Source of the DNA: CAYPEL01 sp036479985
GTDB taxonomy: Bacteria > Pseudomonadota > Gammaproteobacteria > DSM-19610
Reading direction: 5' to 3'
NCBI GenBank assembly: GCA_965224815.1
Contig: CBDDAF010000003.1
Coordinates: forward strand, 1,798,001-1,862,000
DNA: 64,000 nucleotides
The position numbers were made by a program, and so were the translations under genes. Below the pieces are notes generated by a model. It made no database searches. It had not been told where the DNA came from and was given only the letters and a program-made list of their open reading frames with translations. Positions 28,524 to 37,187 of the stretch are shown here, one piece after another; within the stretch, counting starts at the first letter, position 1, and the number at the start of each line of letters is the position of its first letter.

Positions 28524-28961
28524 TTAAGTCTGCAACCAGAACGTCGCCGGGCCTTGATTAACCAGACTGACCTGCATGTCTGATCCAAAGCGGCCACTCT
28601 CAACGTAGCTATATTGTTGTTGTGCGTGCTTCAGTAAATATTCAAACCAGCACTTACCTTCATCTGGATCAGCCGCGGCAGAAAAACCAGGGCGCATGCC
28701 TTTATTCGTATCGGCTGCTAATGTGAATTGTGGCACTAGGAGTAATCCACCGGCTATGTCACGCAAACATAAATTCATTTTTCCGTCTGAATCTTCAAAA
28801 ATGCGATAGCCGAGCATTTTCTGCAAAAGACGATCAGCCTGTTGCTGACCATCGTTTTTCTCCACACCGATCAAGGCGAGTATGCCGTTATTAATTTCGC
28901 CAACAACTTGATGATCAATAGTGACACGCGCTTCACTTACCCGTTGTATCAAACTAATCAT
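28524..28961 (-). CDS. dtd: D-aminoacyl-tRNA deacylase Dtd
   Basis: Removes D-amino acids and glycine wrongly attached to tRNA. 145 residues beginning MISLIQRVSEARVTIDHQVVGEINNG. The two active-site motifs appear as LLVPQFTLAADT and VNQGPATFWLQT. The first usually reads SQFTL; position 77 is Pro here instead of Ser, a change I believe occurs in other proteobacteria. The catalytic-region Thr is kept. Confidence 0.95.
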   Translation of the reverse strand: MISLIQRVSEARVTIDHQVVGEINNGILALIGVEKNDGQQQADRLLQKMLGYRIFEDSDGKMNLCLRDIAGGLLLVPQFTLAADTNKGMRPGFSAAADPDEGKCWFEYLLKHAQQQYSYVESGRFGSDMQVSLVNQGPATFWLQT

Positions 28962-28971
28962 AGGACAATAA

Positions 28972-29000
28972 AAAAGGGCGTGCTGTTAACACGCCCTTTT
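28972..29000 (-). terminator. Terminator of the dsrE2 gene
   Basis: An 11-bp stem (AAAAGGGCGTG with CACGCCCTTTT, loop CTGTTAA) is flanked by a run of A on the plus strand, giving a T tract when read on the minus strand. It lies 19 bases after the dsrE2 stop and before dtd. Confidence 0.85.
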
Positions 29001-29019
29001 CTGAGTCTGTTAAAAAGAA

Positions 29020-29631
29020 TCAGATAAACAAACAAACGTCAGAGTCTTTGGCAATTGGCAAAAAGTAAGTGGCTCCCACGTAATCGCTGACTTCCGGGAT
29101 AAAGTCGTCCTGTTTGAAACCAAACACATCAACCGTCATCTGGCAGGCAATCATTTTAACGTCGGCTTCAAGACACAGGCCACGCAATTCTTCGACCGTC
29201 GCCACACCCTTATTTTTAAAGGTCTTCTTCATCAAACCCGTCGCTACATTTTCAAAACCGGGTACACCCCCCATCAGCAGGTTAGGCATCGGCCAGTCAA
29301 AATCCTGGAACCATTGTGGGCCGAACGGCATTTTCATGGGCATCGCCGGGTTACCTAATGGACTAACTTTACAAGGCAAGTCTTTTTTCAGAAGTAACAA
29401 ACCATAAAAAGTAAAAAAGATAGAGGTGTCCCATCCCAAAGCGGCTGATGTAGAGGCCAGAATAAACGGTGGATAAGCCCAGTCGAGCGTACCTTTGGTA
29501 GCGATAATCGACATGGACGGGGTTTTGGCTTCTTCTATTTCCTGGATTTTCCCAGGCAGAATTTCATCCAATTTTTTATTTAACCAGTCGTCAAGTTGAC
29601 CTGAGTTCATAGATTCTGCTGTTGATGACAT
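29020..29631 (-). CDS. DsrE2-type sulfur carrier/DsrE-DsrF-DsrH-like protein
   Basis: 203 residues from the ATG with GGAGGAG upstream; 27 extra in-frame codons have no such site. The fold pattern TKGTLDWAYPPFILASTSAALGWDTSIFFTFYGLLLL and the conserved cysteine in KMIACQMTVDVFG identify the DsrE2 (peroxiredoxin-like) group. DsrE2 proteins in sulfur oxidisers accept sulfane sulfur and usually neighbour rhodanese and tusA. A rhodanese gene is next door, but no tusA is present. A role in sulfur trafficking is likely but unproven. Confidence 0.87.
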   Translation of the reverse strand: MSSTAESMNSGQLDDWLNKKLDEILPGKIQEIEEAKTPSMSIIATKGTLDWAYPPFILASTSAALGWDTSIFFTFYGLLLLKKDLPCKVSPLGNPAMPMKMPFGPQWFQDFDWPMPNLLMGGVPGFENVATGLMKKTFKNKGVATVEELRGLCLEADVKMIACQMTVDVFGFKQDDFIPEVSDYVGATYFLPIAKDSDVCLFI

Positions 29632-29709
29632 GTGCTGTTCTCCTCCTAGCCGCAGTTGAACGGATAGTGTATTTGATTTTTTAAGGCATACTGCCTCAAG
29701 TAACGATGA

Positions 29710-29815
29710 CACACCTGACCTGCTTAAACCAGCGTTACCACAATAACCCGATTGGCTTGACTAGAGGTGCACACCTGACAGTTGATTATAAAAATGGATC
29801 TTTATAGGGTCAACA
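29710..29815 (-). promoter_or_regulatory. Repeats in the dsrE2 upstream region
   Basis: CACACCTGAC occurs twice, 60 bp apart (29710-29719 and 29770-29779). The second copy overlaps a near-palindrome AGGTG-CA-CACCT (29765-29776). An imperfect inverted repeat (GTTGATTATAAA / TTTATAGGGTCAAC) spans 29781-29815. Together they look like operator sites for the dsrE2 gene. The regulator is unknown. Confidence 0.35.
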
Positions 29816-29861
29816 CTAAGTATAAGTATAAATACATATCACTCGCATGGCTAATTCCAAG

Positions 29862-30284
29862 CTAACACTGTTGCCACGGCAATCCTGCCGAACGCCAGCC
29901 ACCCAATGTACCTCGATGATGCTCCTTGTCCAACTCGCCCTCAAATCCATCCTCAACATTATAAATCTCAACAAATCCTTGTTCTATTAAAAGGTTACCT
30001 GCCTCCAGCGAGCGTTTCCCGCTACGACAAATGAGTATTATTGGAACACCCTCATTAACTGCTCCATGACAAATCCCACCAAGAATGGTTTTTCTCACTT
30101 CAGCTGCAAAATTAGTATTAATTTGCCACTCTGGGTAGTCAATCCAGGCAATATGCACGGCACCGGCAGGATGACCCACGAAGAGAAATTCCATATCAGA
30201 GCGCACGTCAATCATCACTGCCCGCGGATTATCCTGCGACATTTGCCACGCTGTTTCGGGCGATATCGTAACAACTTGCTCCAT
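29862..30284 (-). CDS. Cytoplasmic rhodanese-domain sulfurtransferase
   Basis: 140 residues, a single rhodanese domain without signal peptide. It has AVMIDVRSDMEFLFVGHPAGAVHI and the active-site loop LICRSGKRS with its persulfide-forming cysteine. The tail HHRGTLGGWRSAGLPW is shared by many small rhodaneses of sulfur-metabolising bacteria. It lies 230 bp before dsrE2 on the same strand. Probably a sulfur donor to or acceptor from DsrE2. Confidence 0.9.
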   Translation of the reverse strand: MEQVVTISPETAWQMSQDNPRAVMIDVRSDMEFLFVGHPAGAVHIAWIDYPEWQINTNFAAEVRKTILGGICHGAVNEGVPIILICRSGKRSLEAGNLLIEQGFVEIYNVEDGFEGELDKEHHRGTLGGWRSAGLPWQQC

Positions 30285-30500
30285 ATTCTATCTTACCTCG
30301 AATTTTTCTTTATCGTTAAAGAGTTACGGCGCTATTGATAAATTATTAACTAATATTTAAATTTTTCAACCAAAGTATTTATATAAAAGTGGGTGTAAAT
30401 AATATTAATATATGGCCGTATTATGTCATATATTAATAATGTGGGATATTATATTTAATATATCGAAATTAATTAATAATATGTGGGTAATAATATACTA
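30285..30500. other. Very AT-rich intergenic region with spaced GTGGG motifs
   Basis: This stretch is almost entirely A and T, with runs such as AATAATATTAATATAT. GTGGG appears at 30389, 30441 and 30483, each inside similar AT tracts (about 52 and 42 bp apart). It lies upstream of the rhodanese gene and may act as a curved or UP-type promoter region. Confidence 0.5.
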
Positions 30501-30701
30501 TTATTCAACAGATTTTAAAGATTTACACCACGATAAATTGGGGGAATCTGCGCATATCTTATAATATTTTCCCACTTCATTTTCATACCAACCGTTTTCA
30601 TGCATTATTGGCTCCACTTCATAGCCCCACCAGACACCATTAGCATCCTGTGCAATCCAGCAAATCCACATGGGCAAATCTTGTTGTTTTGGAACTGGCA
30701 T
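30501..30701 (-). CDS. Small unknown protein after trkH
   Basis: 66 residues, MPVPKQQDLPMWICWIAQDANGVWWGYEVEP and so on, rich in tryptophan and acidic residues, with three cysteines. Its ATG directly abuts the trkH stop (TGAATG), implying coupled translation. No signal peptide or membrane helix. I do not recognise a named family. The composition and tight junction argue for a real gene. Confidence 0.7.
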   Translation of the reverse strand: MPVPKQQDLPMWICWIAQDANGVWWGYEVEPIMHENGWYENEVGKYYKICADSPNLSWCKSLKSVE

Positions 30702-32153
30702 TCACCGCCGCCAGAATGCCGGAGACAGCAAAACCAGCAGGGTAAATATTTCCAAACGGCCTAATAGCATGGCCATACTCAACACCCATTTTGAGGTGGT
30801 ATTGATATCACCGTAGTGGAAGCCAACCTCACCCAAACCGGGACCCAGATTATTCATACAGGCTGCAACTGCAGAAAATGCGGTCACCTGGTCTAGCCCA
30901 GTCGACAACAACACCAGCATCATTATGACGAAGCAACCGACGTAGATAGCAAAAAACCCCCAGACAGCTTCGACAACTTTTTCTGACATGGATTTGTTAC
31001 CGACCTTGATGGGTATCTGCGCACTGGGGTGCACCAGCCGTTTAATTTCGCGCAGACCTTGTTTGAATATCAATAAAAACCGGATCACTTTCATGCCACC
31101 ACCGGTAGAACCCGCGCAACCACCGATAAAACTACTAAACAACAACAGTACCGGTAAAAAGCCTGGCCAGTGAAAATAGGCTGCCGTCGTGAATCCAGCT
31201 GTAGTCCCAATTGAAACCGCCTGGAATAAGCCGTGATGCACCGCATCAGGAAACCGCGGGAAGGTTCCACTTAAATATAGATAAACTATTGTCACAGCGG
31301 CAATGATGGCCAATATAGTCAAATAAGCACGGAATTCTGCGTCCCGAAAATAAGTTAAAACGTTCTTGGATCGCCAGCCCAAAAAGTGTAGTGAGAAATT
31401 CACACCGGCTAGCAACATAAATACCACGGCAACCATTTCAATGGCCGGATTTTGAAAGAAGCCGATACTGAGGTCGTGCGTGGAAAATCCACCGATCGCT
31501 ACCGTGGAAAAACTGTGTCCAATAGCATCAAAAGGCGTCATACCCGCCAACCAATAGGCGATGGCACAGGCAACTGTTAACCCTAGATATATATACCAAA
31601 GCGCTTTGGCTGTTTCTGTGATTCGCGGCGTCAGTTTGTTATCTTTCATTGGGCCAGGGGTTTCTGCACGATATAATTGCATACCACCAATGCCCAACAT
31701 GGGCATTACAGCAACCGCAAGTACGACGATACCCATTCCGCCAAACCATTGCAGTTGTTGACGGTACCACTGGATCGCAATCGGCAACCGGTCGATGCCG
31801 ATCAGCACAGTTGCACCGGTTGTCGTCAAACCCGACATCGATTCAAAAACCGCATCTGGAAAATCCATATGCGGATCATCGGTGAGCGCAAAGGGGATGG
31901 CACAAACCAGCGCCAACACAATCCAGAACAGAGCAACTACCAGGAAACCATCACGAATACGCAATTCACGCCGCTTGCCACGCACCGGGAACCAGCAAAA
32001 AAAGCCAACCACCAACACGCCTGCCAGCGTCACTAAAAATGCTCGCGTCGTTCCATCGTCTTCCCATACTGAAATAACGAGTGGCGGCACCATGAAAAGA
32101 CTCGATGCCATTAACAACAAGCCGAGAATGCGTAGAATGGTACTGAATTGCAT
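30702..32153 (-). CDS. trkH: Potassium uptake protein TrkH
   Basis: Ion-conducting membrane subunit of the Trk potassium system. 483 residues with repeated membrane-pore-membrane units; pore-loop motifs are seen as SGLTTTGAT, SIGTTAGFTTA and FIGGCAGSTGGGMKVIR. It works with TrkA, whose gene is 2 bp upstream, and needs ATP and proton motive force. Confidence 0.96.
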   Translation of the reverse strand: MQFSTILRILGLLLMASSLFMVPPLVISVWEDDGTTRAFLVTLAGVLVVGFFCWFPVRGKRRELRIRDGFLVVALFWIVLALVCAIPFALTDDPHMDFPDAVFESMSGLTTTGATVLIGIDRLPIAIQWYRQQLQWFGGMGIVVLAVAVMPMLGIGGMQLYRAETPGPMKDNKLTPRITETAKALWYIYLGLTVACAIAYWLAGMTPFDAIGHSFSTVAIGGFSTHDLSIGFFQNPAIEMVAVVFMLLAGVNFSLHFLGWRSKNVLTYFRDAEFRAYLTILAIIAAVTIVYLYLSGTFPRFPDAVHHGLFQAVSIGTTAGFTTAAYFHWPGFLPVLLLFSSFIGGCAGSTGGGMKVIRFLLIFKQGLREIKRLVHPSAQIPIKVGNKSMSEKVVEAVWGFFAIYVGCFVIMMLVLLSTGLDQVTAFSAVAACMNNLGPGLGEVGFHYGDINTTSKWVLSMAMLLGRLEIFTLLVLLSPAFWRR

Positions 32154-32155
32154 GG

Positions 32156-33529
32156 TTAGAAAAAGGTTACGCCAACCTGGAACAGCCGCTCGACATCCTG
32201 AATCCGCTGCTTATCAACCAGGAACAGGATGACGTGATCTTCTGTTTCGATCACCGTATCGTGATGGGCAATAATGACCTGGTCACCGCGCACCACGGCA
32301 CCAATGGTCGTGCCGGGGGGCAGTTTGATTTCTTCTATAGTACGGCCCACAACCTTCGAGGTTTCTGGGTCGCCGTGGGCAACGGCTTCAATCGCTTCAG
32401 CAGCACCGCGCCGTAAGGAATGCACCATGACAACATCACCACGGCGCACATGCGTTAACAGACTGCCAATAGTGGCTTGCTGGGGTGATATGGCAATATC
32501 AATCACATCACTTTGCACAAGATCCACATAAGATGCGCGATTTATTAACGACATAACTTTGCGGGCACCCAGGCGCTTAGCCAGCATGGCTGACAATATG
32601 TTCGCTTCTTCATCATTGGTCAGTGCTACAAATACATCGGTGTTTTCGATATTTTCTTCTTGCAGAAGTTCTTCATCAGCCGCGTCACCCAACAATACAA
32701 TTGTACGATTCAAGCGTTCCGATAATTGCCGCGCAATGACTGGGTCACGCTCGATTAACTTGACCTGGTAGCGGCCTTCAATGGCTAGCGCCAAACGTAA
32801 ACCAATATTGCCGCCGCCGGCAATAATGACACGCTTAACCGTTTTATCCAGGGTACGTAACTCGCCCGTCACCGCACGGATATTTTTGGGTGCTGCCAGG
32901 AAAAACACTTCATCATCGACTTCAATGACGGTGTCACCTTCTGGCAGGATCGCTGCGCCCTGACGGAAAATAGCGGCAATACGCACTTCTTTATTGGGCA
33001 AATGCTGCTGTAATTCACGCAACTCATGACCAATCAGCGCACCACCTTCAATCGCCCGTTCTGCGACCAATTGCACTCGGCCACCCGCAAAATCGAGCAC
33101 TTGCAAGGCGCCGGGTTGTTCGATCAAACGCTGAATATAGTCGGTGACCAATTGCTCGGGACTGATCAGCACATCTACGGGCAATGCTTCCTGGGTAAAC
33201 AGCTTTTTGTACCTGTGATACTCACGGGCGCGAACCCGGGCTATTTTGATTGGCGTGTGAAATAACGTATAGGCCACCTGACAAGCGATCATGTTGATTT
33301 CATCGCTGTTAGTCACTGCCACTATCATATCGGCGTCTTCCGCACCCGCCTGGATCAGGATTTCCGGGTGTGATGCGATACCAACAACTGTACGAATATC
33401 TATCCGGTCCTGAAGATCACTCAGTACCGATGCATCAGAATCCACCATGGTTATGTCATTGGCTTCACTTGCCAGGTTCTGGGCTACTGAACTACCGACC
33501 TGCCCGGCACCAAGAATAATTATTTTCAT
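32156..33529 (-). CDS. trkA: Trk system regulatory subunit TrkA
   Basis: 457 residues with two RCK modules, each an NAD-binding Rossmann domain plus a C-terminal domain. The first starts MKIIILGAGQVGSSVAQNLA and the second has RVIIAGGGNIGLRLALAIE. It sits on the cytosolic face of TrkH and gates it in response to nucleotides. It follows ntrX closely, the usual gammaproteobacterial order. Confidence 0.97.
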   Translation of the reverse strand: MKIIILGAGQVGSSVAQNLASEANDITMVDSDASVLSDLQDRIDIRTVVGIASHPEILIQAGAEDADMIVAVTNSDEINMIACQVAYTLFHTPIKIARVRAREYHRYKKLFTQEALPVDVLISPEQLVTDYIQRLIEQPGALQVLDFAGGRVQLVAERAIEGGALIGHELRELQQHLPNKEVRIAAIFRQGAAILPEGDTVIEVDDEVFFLAAPKNIRAVTGELRTLDKTVKRVIIAGGGNIGLRLALAIEGRYQVKLIERDPVIARQLSERLNRTIVLLGDAADEELLQEENIENTDVFVALTNDEEANILSAMLAKRLGARKVMSLINRASYVDLVQSDVIDIAISPQQATIGSLLTHVRRGDVVMVHSLRRGAAEAIEAVAHGDPETSKVVGRTIEEIKLPPGTTIGAVVRGDQVIIAHHDTVIETEDHVILFLVDKQRIQDVERLFQVGVTFF

Positions 33530-33560
33530 CGCAAAGTAATACTATGATTAAGGCAAACGA

Positions 33561-34931
33561 CTAATCGCTGCCTTTTTTAATATCGATACCGAGACTGCGC
33601 AATTTTCGATACAAGTGTGTTCGTTCCATGCCTACAAGCTTGGCCAGTTTACCAACGCTACCGCCCGCTTTTTGTAACTGATGTTCTAAATAGATTTTTT
33701 CGAACTGTTCACGCGCTTCTCGCAAGGGCATGTCCATCGGCAGGGAAGACTGCTCAGAAGTCATGTCGGGTTTTTGAGAAGTACTAAACGCCATCTCCAC
33801 TTCTCCAACATCAATCACCGGCCCGCTGCCCAATATCAACAGTCGTTGCACCAGATTTTTCAACTCCCGAATATTGCCCGGCCACAGATAGTTACGCAAC
33901 CGGTTTTGTGCCGCCGTACTGAATTCACGATAAGGCAGGTTTTCCTGCATTACAAAACGATCCACATAGTAATTTAGCAATTCAGGAATATCCTGGCTGT
34001 GTTCCCGCAATGCAGGTACGGGCAGCGGCACAACATTTAAATGATAAAATAAATCTTCCCGGAAACGGCCTTCACTCACTTCTATTTCGAGGTTACGCGA
34101 GGTCGTGGCAATCACCCGGATATCAACCGACACAGGCTCAGTACCACCCATACGTAAAAATGAATGCGTCTGAAAAACACTGAGCAACCGAGACTGCGTC
34201 TGCAAGTCCATATCTGTAATATTTCCGAGGAACAATACACCGCCATTAGCCTGTTCCAATCTGCCGTAATGCACCTGGTCTCCATTCTCACTACCAAACA
34301 ACTCGGCAGCCGAATTTTCCGGTGACATGGAACCAACCGCGACTTCTATAAAGGGCCGATCCCGCAATGGACTTTGCGAATGGATATAGCGAGCAACAAT
34401 CTCCTTGCCCGATCCTGGCTCTCCGCTGATCAAAACCCAGGTATTATGCTGGGCAATCCGTTTAGCTTGTTCACGCAGCGATTGCATGACTTCACTTTTA
34501 CCATTTGGTTCGGATATTGGTTGCGTCTGTTTCCGCAAGCCAATATTTTCCTGTTGTAGCTTGTCAACTTCCAGTGCCCGGCTGGTTACAAGTAACAACT
34601 TGGCTAGAGAGATCGGCTTTTCGATAAAATCGTAGGCACCCAGACGGGTAGCTTCGACAGCAGTCTCAACCGTACCATGGCCGGACATGACAATAACTGG
34701 GCAGGGCAAACCTCCGCCCTCCGACCATTCCCGCAACAAGGTAATGCCATCGACATCATCCATCCAGATATCCAGCAGGATTAAATCTGGACGCCGCAAC
34801 CGGCGGGCATGGCGCGCTGCCTGACCGTTTTCTGCAATCGAAACTTCGTAACCCTCGTCTTCGAGAATCTCCTTGACGAGGTTACGAATGTCCGGCTCAT
34901 CATCCACTACCAGTATGTAGCCAGCAGTCAT
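33561..34931 (-). CDS. ntrX: NtrX-family response regulator with a degenerate sigma-54 activator domain
   Basis: 456 residues: receiver domain with phospho-acceptor D54, AAA+ domain from ~145 to 380 and a Fis-type HTH (VGKLAKLVGMERTHLYRKL). Walker A is intact (GEPGSGKE, 170-177). Two features needed by sigma-54 activators are missing. The region after ELFG reads SENGDQVHYGRLEQANGG and lacks the GAFTGA loop. The Walker B acidic pair is replaced (VLFLGN, 232-237, normally FLDE). The protein is therefore unlikely to hydrolyse ATP or remodel sigma-54 polymerase, and may act as a plain DNA-binding regulator. It is cognate to NtrY upstream. Confidence 0.93.
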   Translation of the reverse strand: MTAGYILVVDDEPDIRNLVKEILEDEGYEVSIAENGQAARHARRLRRPDLILLDIWMDDVDGITLLREWSEGGGLPCPVIVMSGHGTVETAVEATRLGAYDFIEKPISLAKLLLVTSRALEVDKLQQENIGLRKQTQPISEPNGKSEVMQSLREQAKRIAQHNTWVLISGEPGSGKEIVARYIHSQSPLRDRPFIEVAVGSMSPENSAAELFGSENGDQVHYGRLEQANGGVLFLGNITDMDLQTQSRLLSVFQTHSFLRMGGTEPVSVDIRVIATTSRNLEIEVSEGRFREDLFYHLNVVPLPVPALREHSQDIPELLNYYVDRFVMQENLPYREFSTAAQNRLRNYLWPGNIRELKNLVQRLLILGSGPVIDVGEVEMAFSTSQKPDMTSEQSSLPMDMPLREAREQFEKIYLEHQLQKAGGSVGKLAKLVGMERTHLYRKLRSLGIDIKKGSD

Positions 34932-34967
34932 GTTGTCTTAGTTACCTCTTTGAAATTAATCAGCACG

Positions 34968-37187
34968 TTAAATACTCGAACTGTTGTTTATTGCCCGGGG
35001 ACTATTCCGGTTTCCTTCAGGATTAACGGCAGCCGTAAATCGAATCTCAATTCTGGCGTGATGCTCGCTGGTATTGCACGCTTGTATCTGCCCGTTATGT
35101 TCTTCTACAATTTTCTTTACAATCGCCAACCCTAAGCCTGTACCTCGAGCTTTTGTTGTCACATAAGGTTCAAAGACATGCTCCAGGATTTCCTGAGAAA
35201 ATCCACCGCCATTATCTTCAATACATAACTCAATATAACGTTCCCCATCCTCCATCTGCCAGCGCGTTTCGATCAATAGCTGTGCATTATAAATATCACT
35301 GACCGACTCTAACGCATTTTTAATCAGATTATGCAGCAACTGCCGTAATCGGCCCGCATCTGCTTCGATCAGCGGCTCTGGTTGGGTTAATTGTATATTG
35401 ATTATCTGTTCGTTGCTTTTATACAGGTCGAGCACCTCTCGGAGCAAGTCATGCAACATGAGGCTTTGCAATTCTAACTGCGGTGCACGCGCATAATCAC
35501 TGAATGCATTAACCATTTCTTTCAACGATTCGACTTGTTGCACGATGGTATGTGTCGCCCTGTCGAGCACATCCGCCTCAGCCTCATCCATACTATTCAA
35601 ATACTTCCTGCGCATTCTTTCCGCTGATAACTGTATAGGCGTCAACGGATTTTTGATTTCATGCGCCAGACGCCGGGCAACTTCACCCCAGGCCGATTCA
35701 CGTTGCGCACGAATCAAATCGGTAACATCGTCAAATACCAGCACCTGGCTACCCGAAGCCGTCTCACTCTCAGATAACAACGTAGAGCGGCACATCAATA
35801 TTCGCTGCCCGGTCTCTCCGGTTAAGGTAATCTGAGTTTGCCATTGTTCAGTATTGGCCACCTTGTTAGCTTCGATTTCATTCAACAATGGCTCTAAATA
35901 CTCTTGGCTATCTACTAACTGGTTCAGACTACTACCCAAGGTCTTATTGATATCCAAACCCAGAATTTTACAAGCTGCATCGTTTGCCGTAGTAACGATA
36001 CCCGTACCATCTATACTCATAACACCCGATGATAAACTGCCGAGCAGGGTTTCAAGATAGGCGCGTTGACTCTCAATCTGTTGCTGACTGGTCAGCGCCT
36101 GATCACGCCCATGCGCCAATCGCCTTGTCATATCATTGAAGGAGCGCACTAGAAAACCCAGCTCGTCTTCACTGGATACTGGTAGCCGTTTACTATAATC
36201 ACCTTCGGCTACAGCCCGGGTACCATCGGCCAGCACCCCAATAGGAGCAATCAACCTTCGCGCCGAGAAAAATGCCGCCCATACTGCTGCCAGCAGACTC
36301 AATACCAGCACCAGAGATAGCGTCAATGTGTAACTGTATTTTAATGGCCTGCGTAGAAATGAAAGCTCTTTGTAGCGGGTAATTTGTGCCTGCACATTAT
36401 CTGCAAGATCACTCAACCGTCCTGGCATCTGATACAACGCCTGCAAGGTCAGACCTTCGGAGCCTACCTTGGCAACCCGGATTGGCATAACCGTGCGCGC
36501 AAACAAGCCACCATCACCGAGCGGCTCCAATGCGACATAGGGCCGACCTTGTGATAACACCAGCGCGACTTCCTTGCTAGGATTGCTGGGAAGGATAGCA
36601 CTGCTATCCTGGTTACTGGAGCCAACAATACGGCCTTCGCGACCATATACCGTTAACTCAACAGCACCACTCCTGACCCTCAAATCGTAGAGCATAATCG
36701 GAATCATAGAGGGCGATAATTCACTCAGCTCGTCCGCCACTTTACCCGTCAGCCCCAGCAAATCGCTGAGCCGAACATCCAGTGCACCCCGGCTTAAATC
36801 AAGTGAATCTTCCAGCGCCTGTTCGATTTCGACGTTAAACCAGGAATCGATACCGCGCTGTAAAAACTGCAACGAGAAATAATAAACAATGGTAATCGGT
36901 ACTACGGCAAGGACGATAAATGCCACTAACAATCGTGCCGTCAACAAGGCACCCGGTGCACGCGCCCGGTATTGGCTGACCATCCAATAGAGATTGGAGC
37001 CGATCAATGCCACTAGCACAATCAATCCCAGCGCATTAATCAGTAATAGCCAGGAATATAATTGACCGAATCGATCAGAGTGGTGCGTGGCATCGCTCAT
37101 CAAGCTCAGCGATACCAACAATATGCCGAACAATAAGAGTATCGGCCAGATACCAAAACGGGATTTATTCAGGGTTTCAGGCGCCAC
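34968..37187 (-). CDS. ntrY: Sensor histidine kinase NtrY
   Basis: 739 residues. Membrane helices lie near the N-terminus and around 290, enclosing a periplasmic region. A HAMP domain (APIGVLADGTRAVAEGDYSKRLPV), a PAS domain, HisKA with the phospho-histidine in RRLAHEIKNPLTPIQLS, and the HATPase boxes NLIKNALESV, DNGGG and GTGLGLAIVKK follow. It belongs to the NtrY group linked to nitrogen and redox sensing. It overlaps the DUF4390 gene by 19 bp and is 36 bp from ntrX. Confidence 0.95.
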   Translation of the reverse strand: MAPETLNKSRFGIWPILLLFGILLVSLSLMSDATHHSDRFGQLYSWLLLINALGLIVLVALIGSNLYWMVSQYRARAPGALLTARLLVAFIVLAVVPITIVYYFSLQFLQRGIDSWFNVEIEQALEDSLDLSRGALDVRLSDLLGLTGKVADELSELSPSMIPIMLYDLRVRSGAVELTVYGREGRIVGSSNQDSSAILPSNPSKEVALVLSQGRPYVALEPLGDGGLFARTVMPIRVAKVGSEGLTLQALYQMPGRLSDLADNVQAQITRYKELSFLRRPLKYSYTLTLSLVLVLSLLAAVWAAFFSARRLIAPIGVLADGTRAVAEGDYSKRLPVSSEDELGFLVRSFNDMTRRLAHGRDQALTSQQQIESQRAYLETLLGSLSSGVMSIDGTGIVTTANDAACKILGLDINKTLGSSLNQLVDSQEYLEPLLNEIEANKVANTEQWQTQITLTGETGQRILMCRSTLLSESETASGSQVLVFDDVTDLIRAQRESAWGEVARRLAHEIKNPLTPIQLSAERMRRKYLNSMDEAEADVLDRATHTIVQQVESLKEMVNAFSDYARAPQLELQSLMLHDLLREVLDLYKSNEQIINIQLTQPEPLIEADAGRLRQLLHNLIKNALESVSDIYNAQLLIETRWQMEDGERYIELCIEDNGGGFSQEILEHVFEPYVTTKARGTGLGLAIVKKIVEEHNGQIQACNTSEHHARIEIRFTAAVNPEGNRNSPRAINNSSSI

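Noticed and set aside
28524..28961. Ser77 to Pro change in the Dtd SQFTL motif as a sign of lost activity
   Set aside because: The Thr of the motif and the second motif are kept, and I recall PQFTL in other proteobacterial Dtd proteins, so it is probably normal variation.
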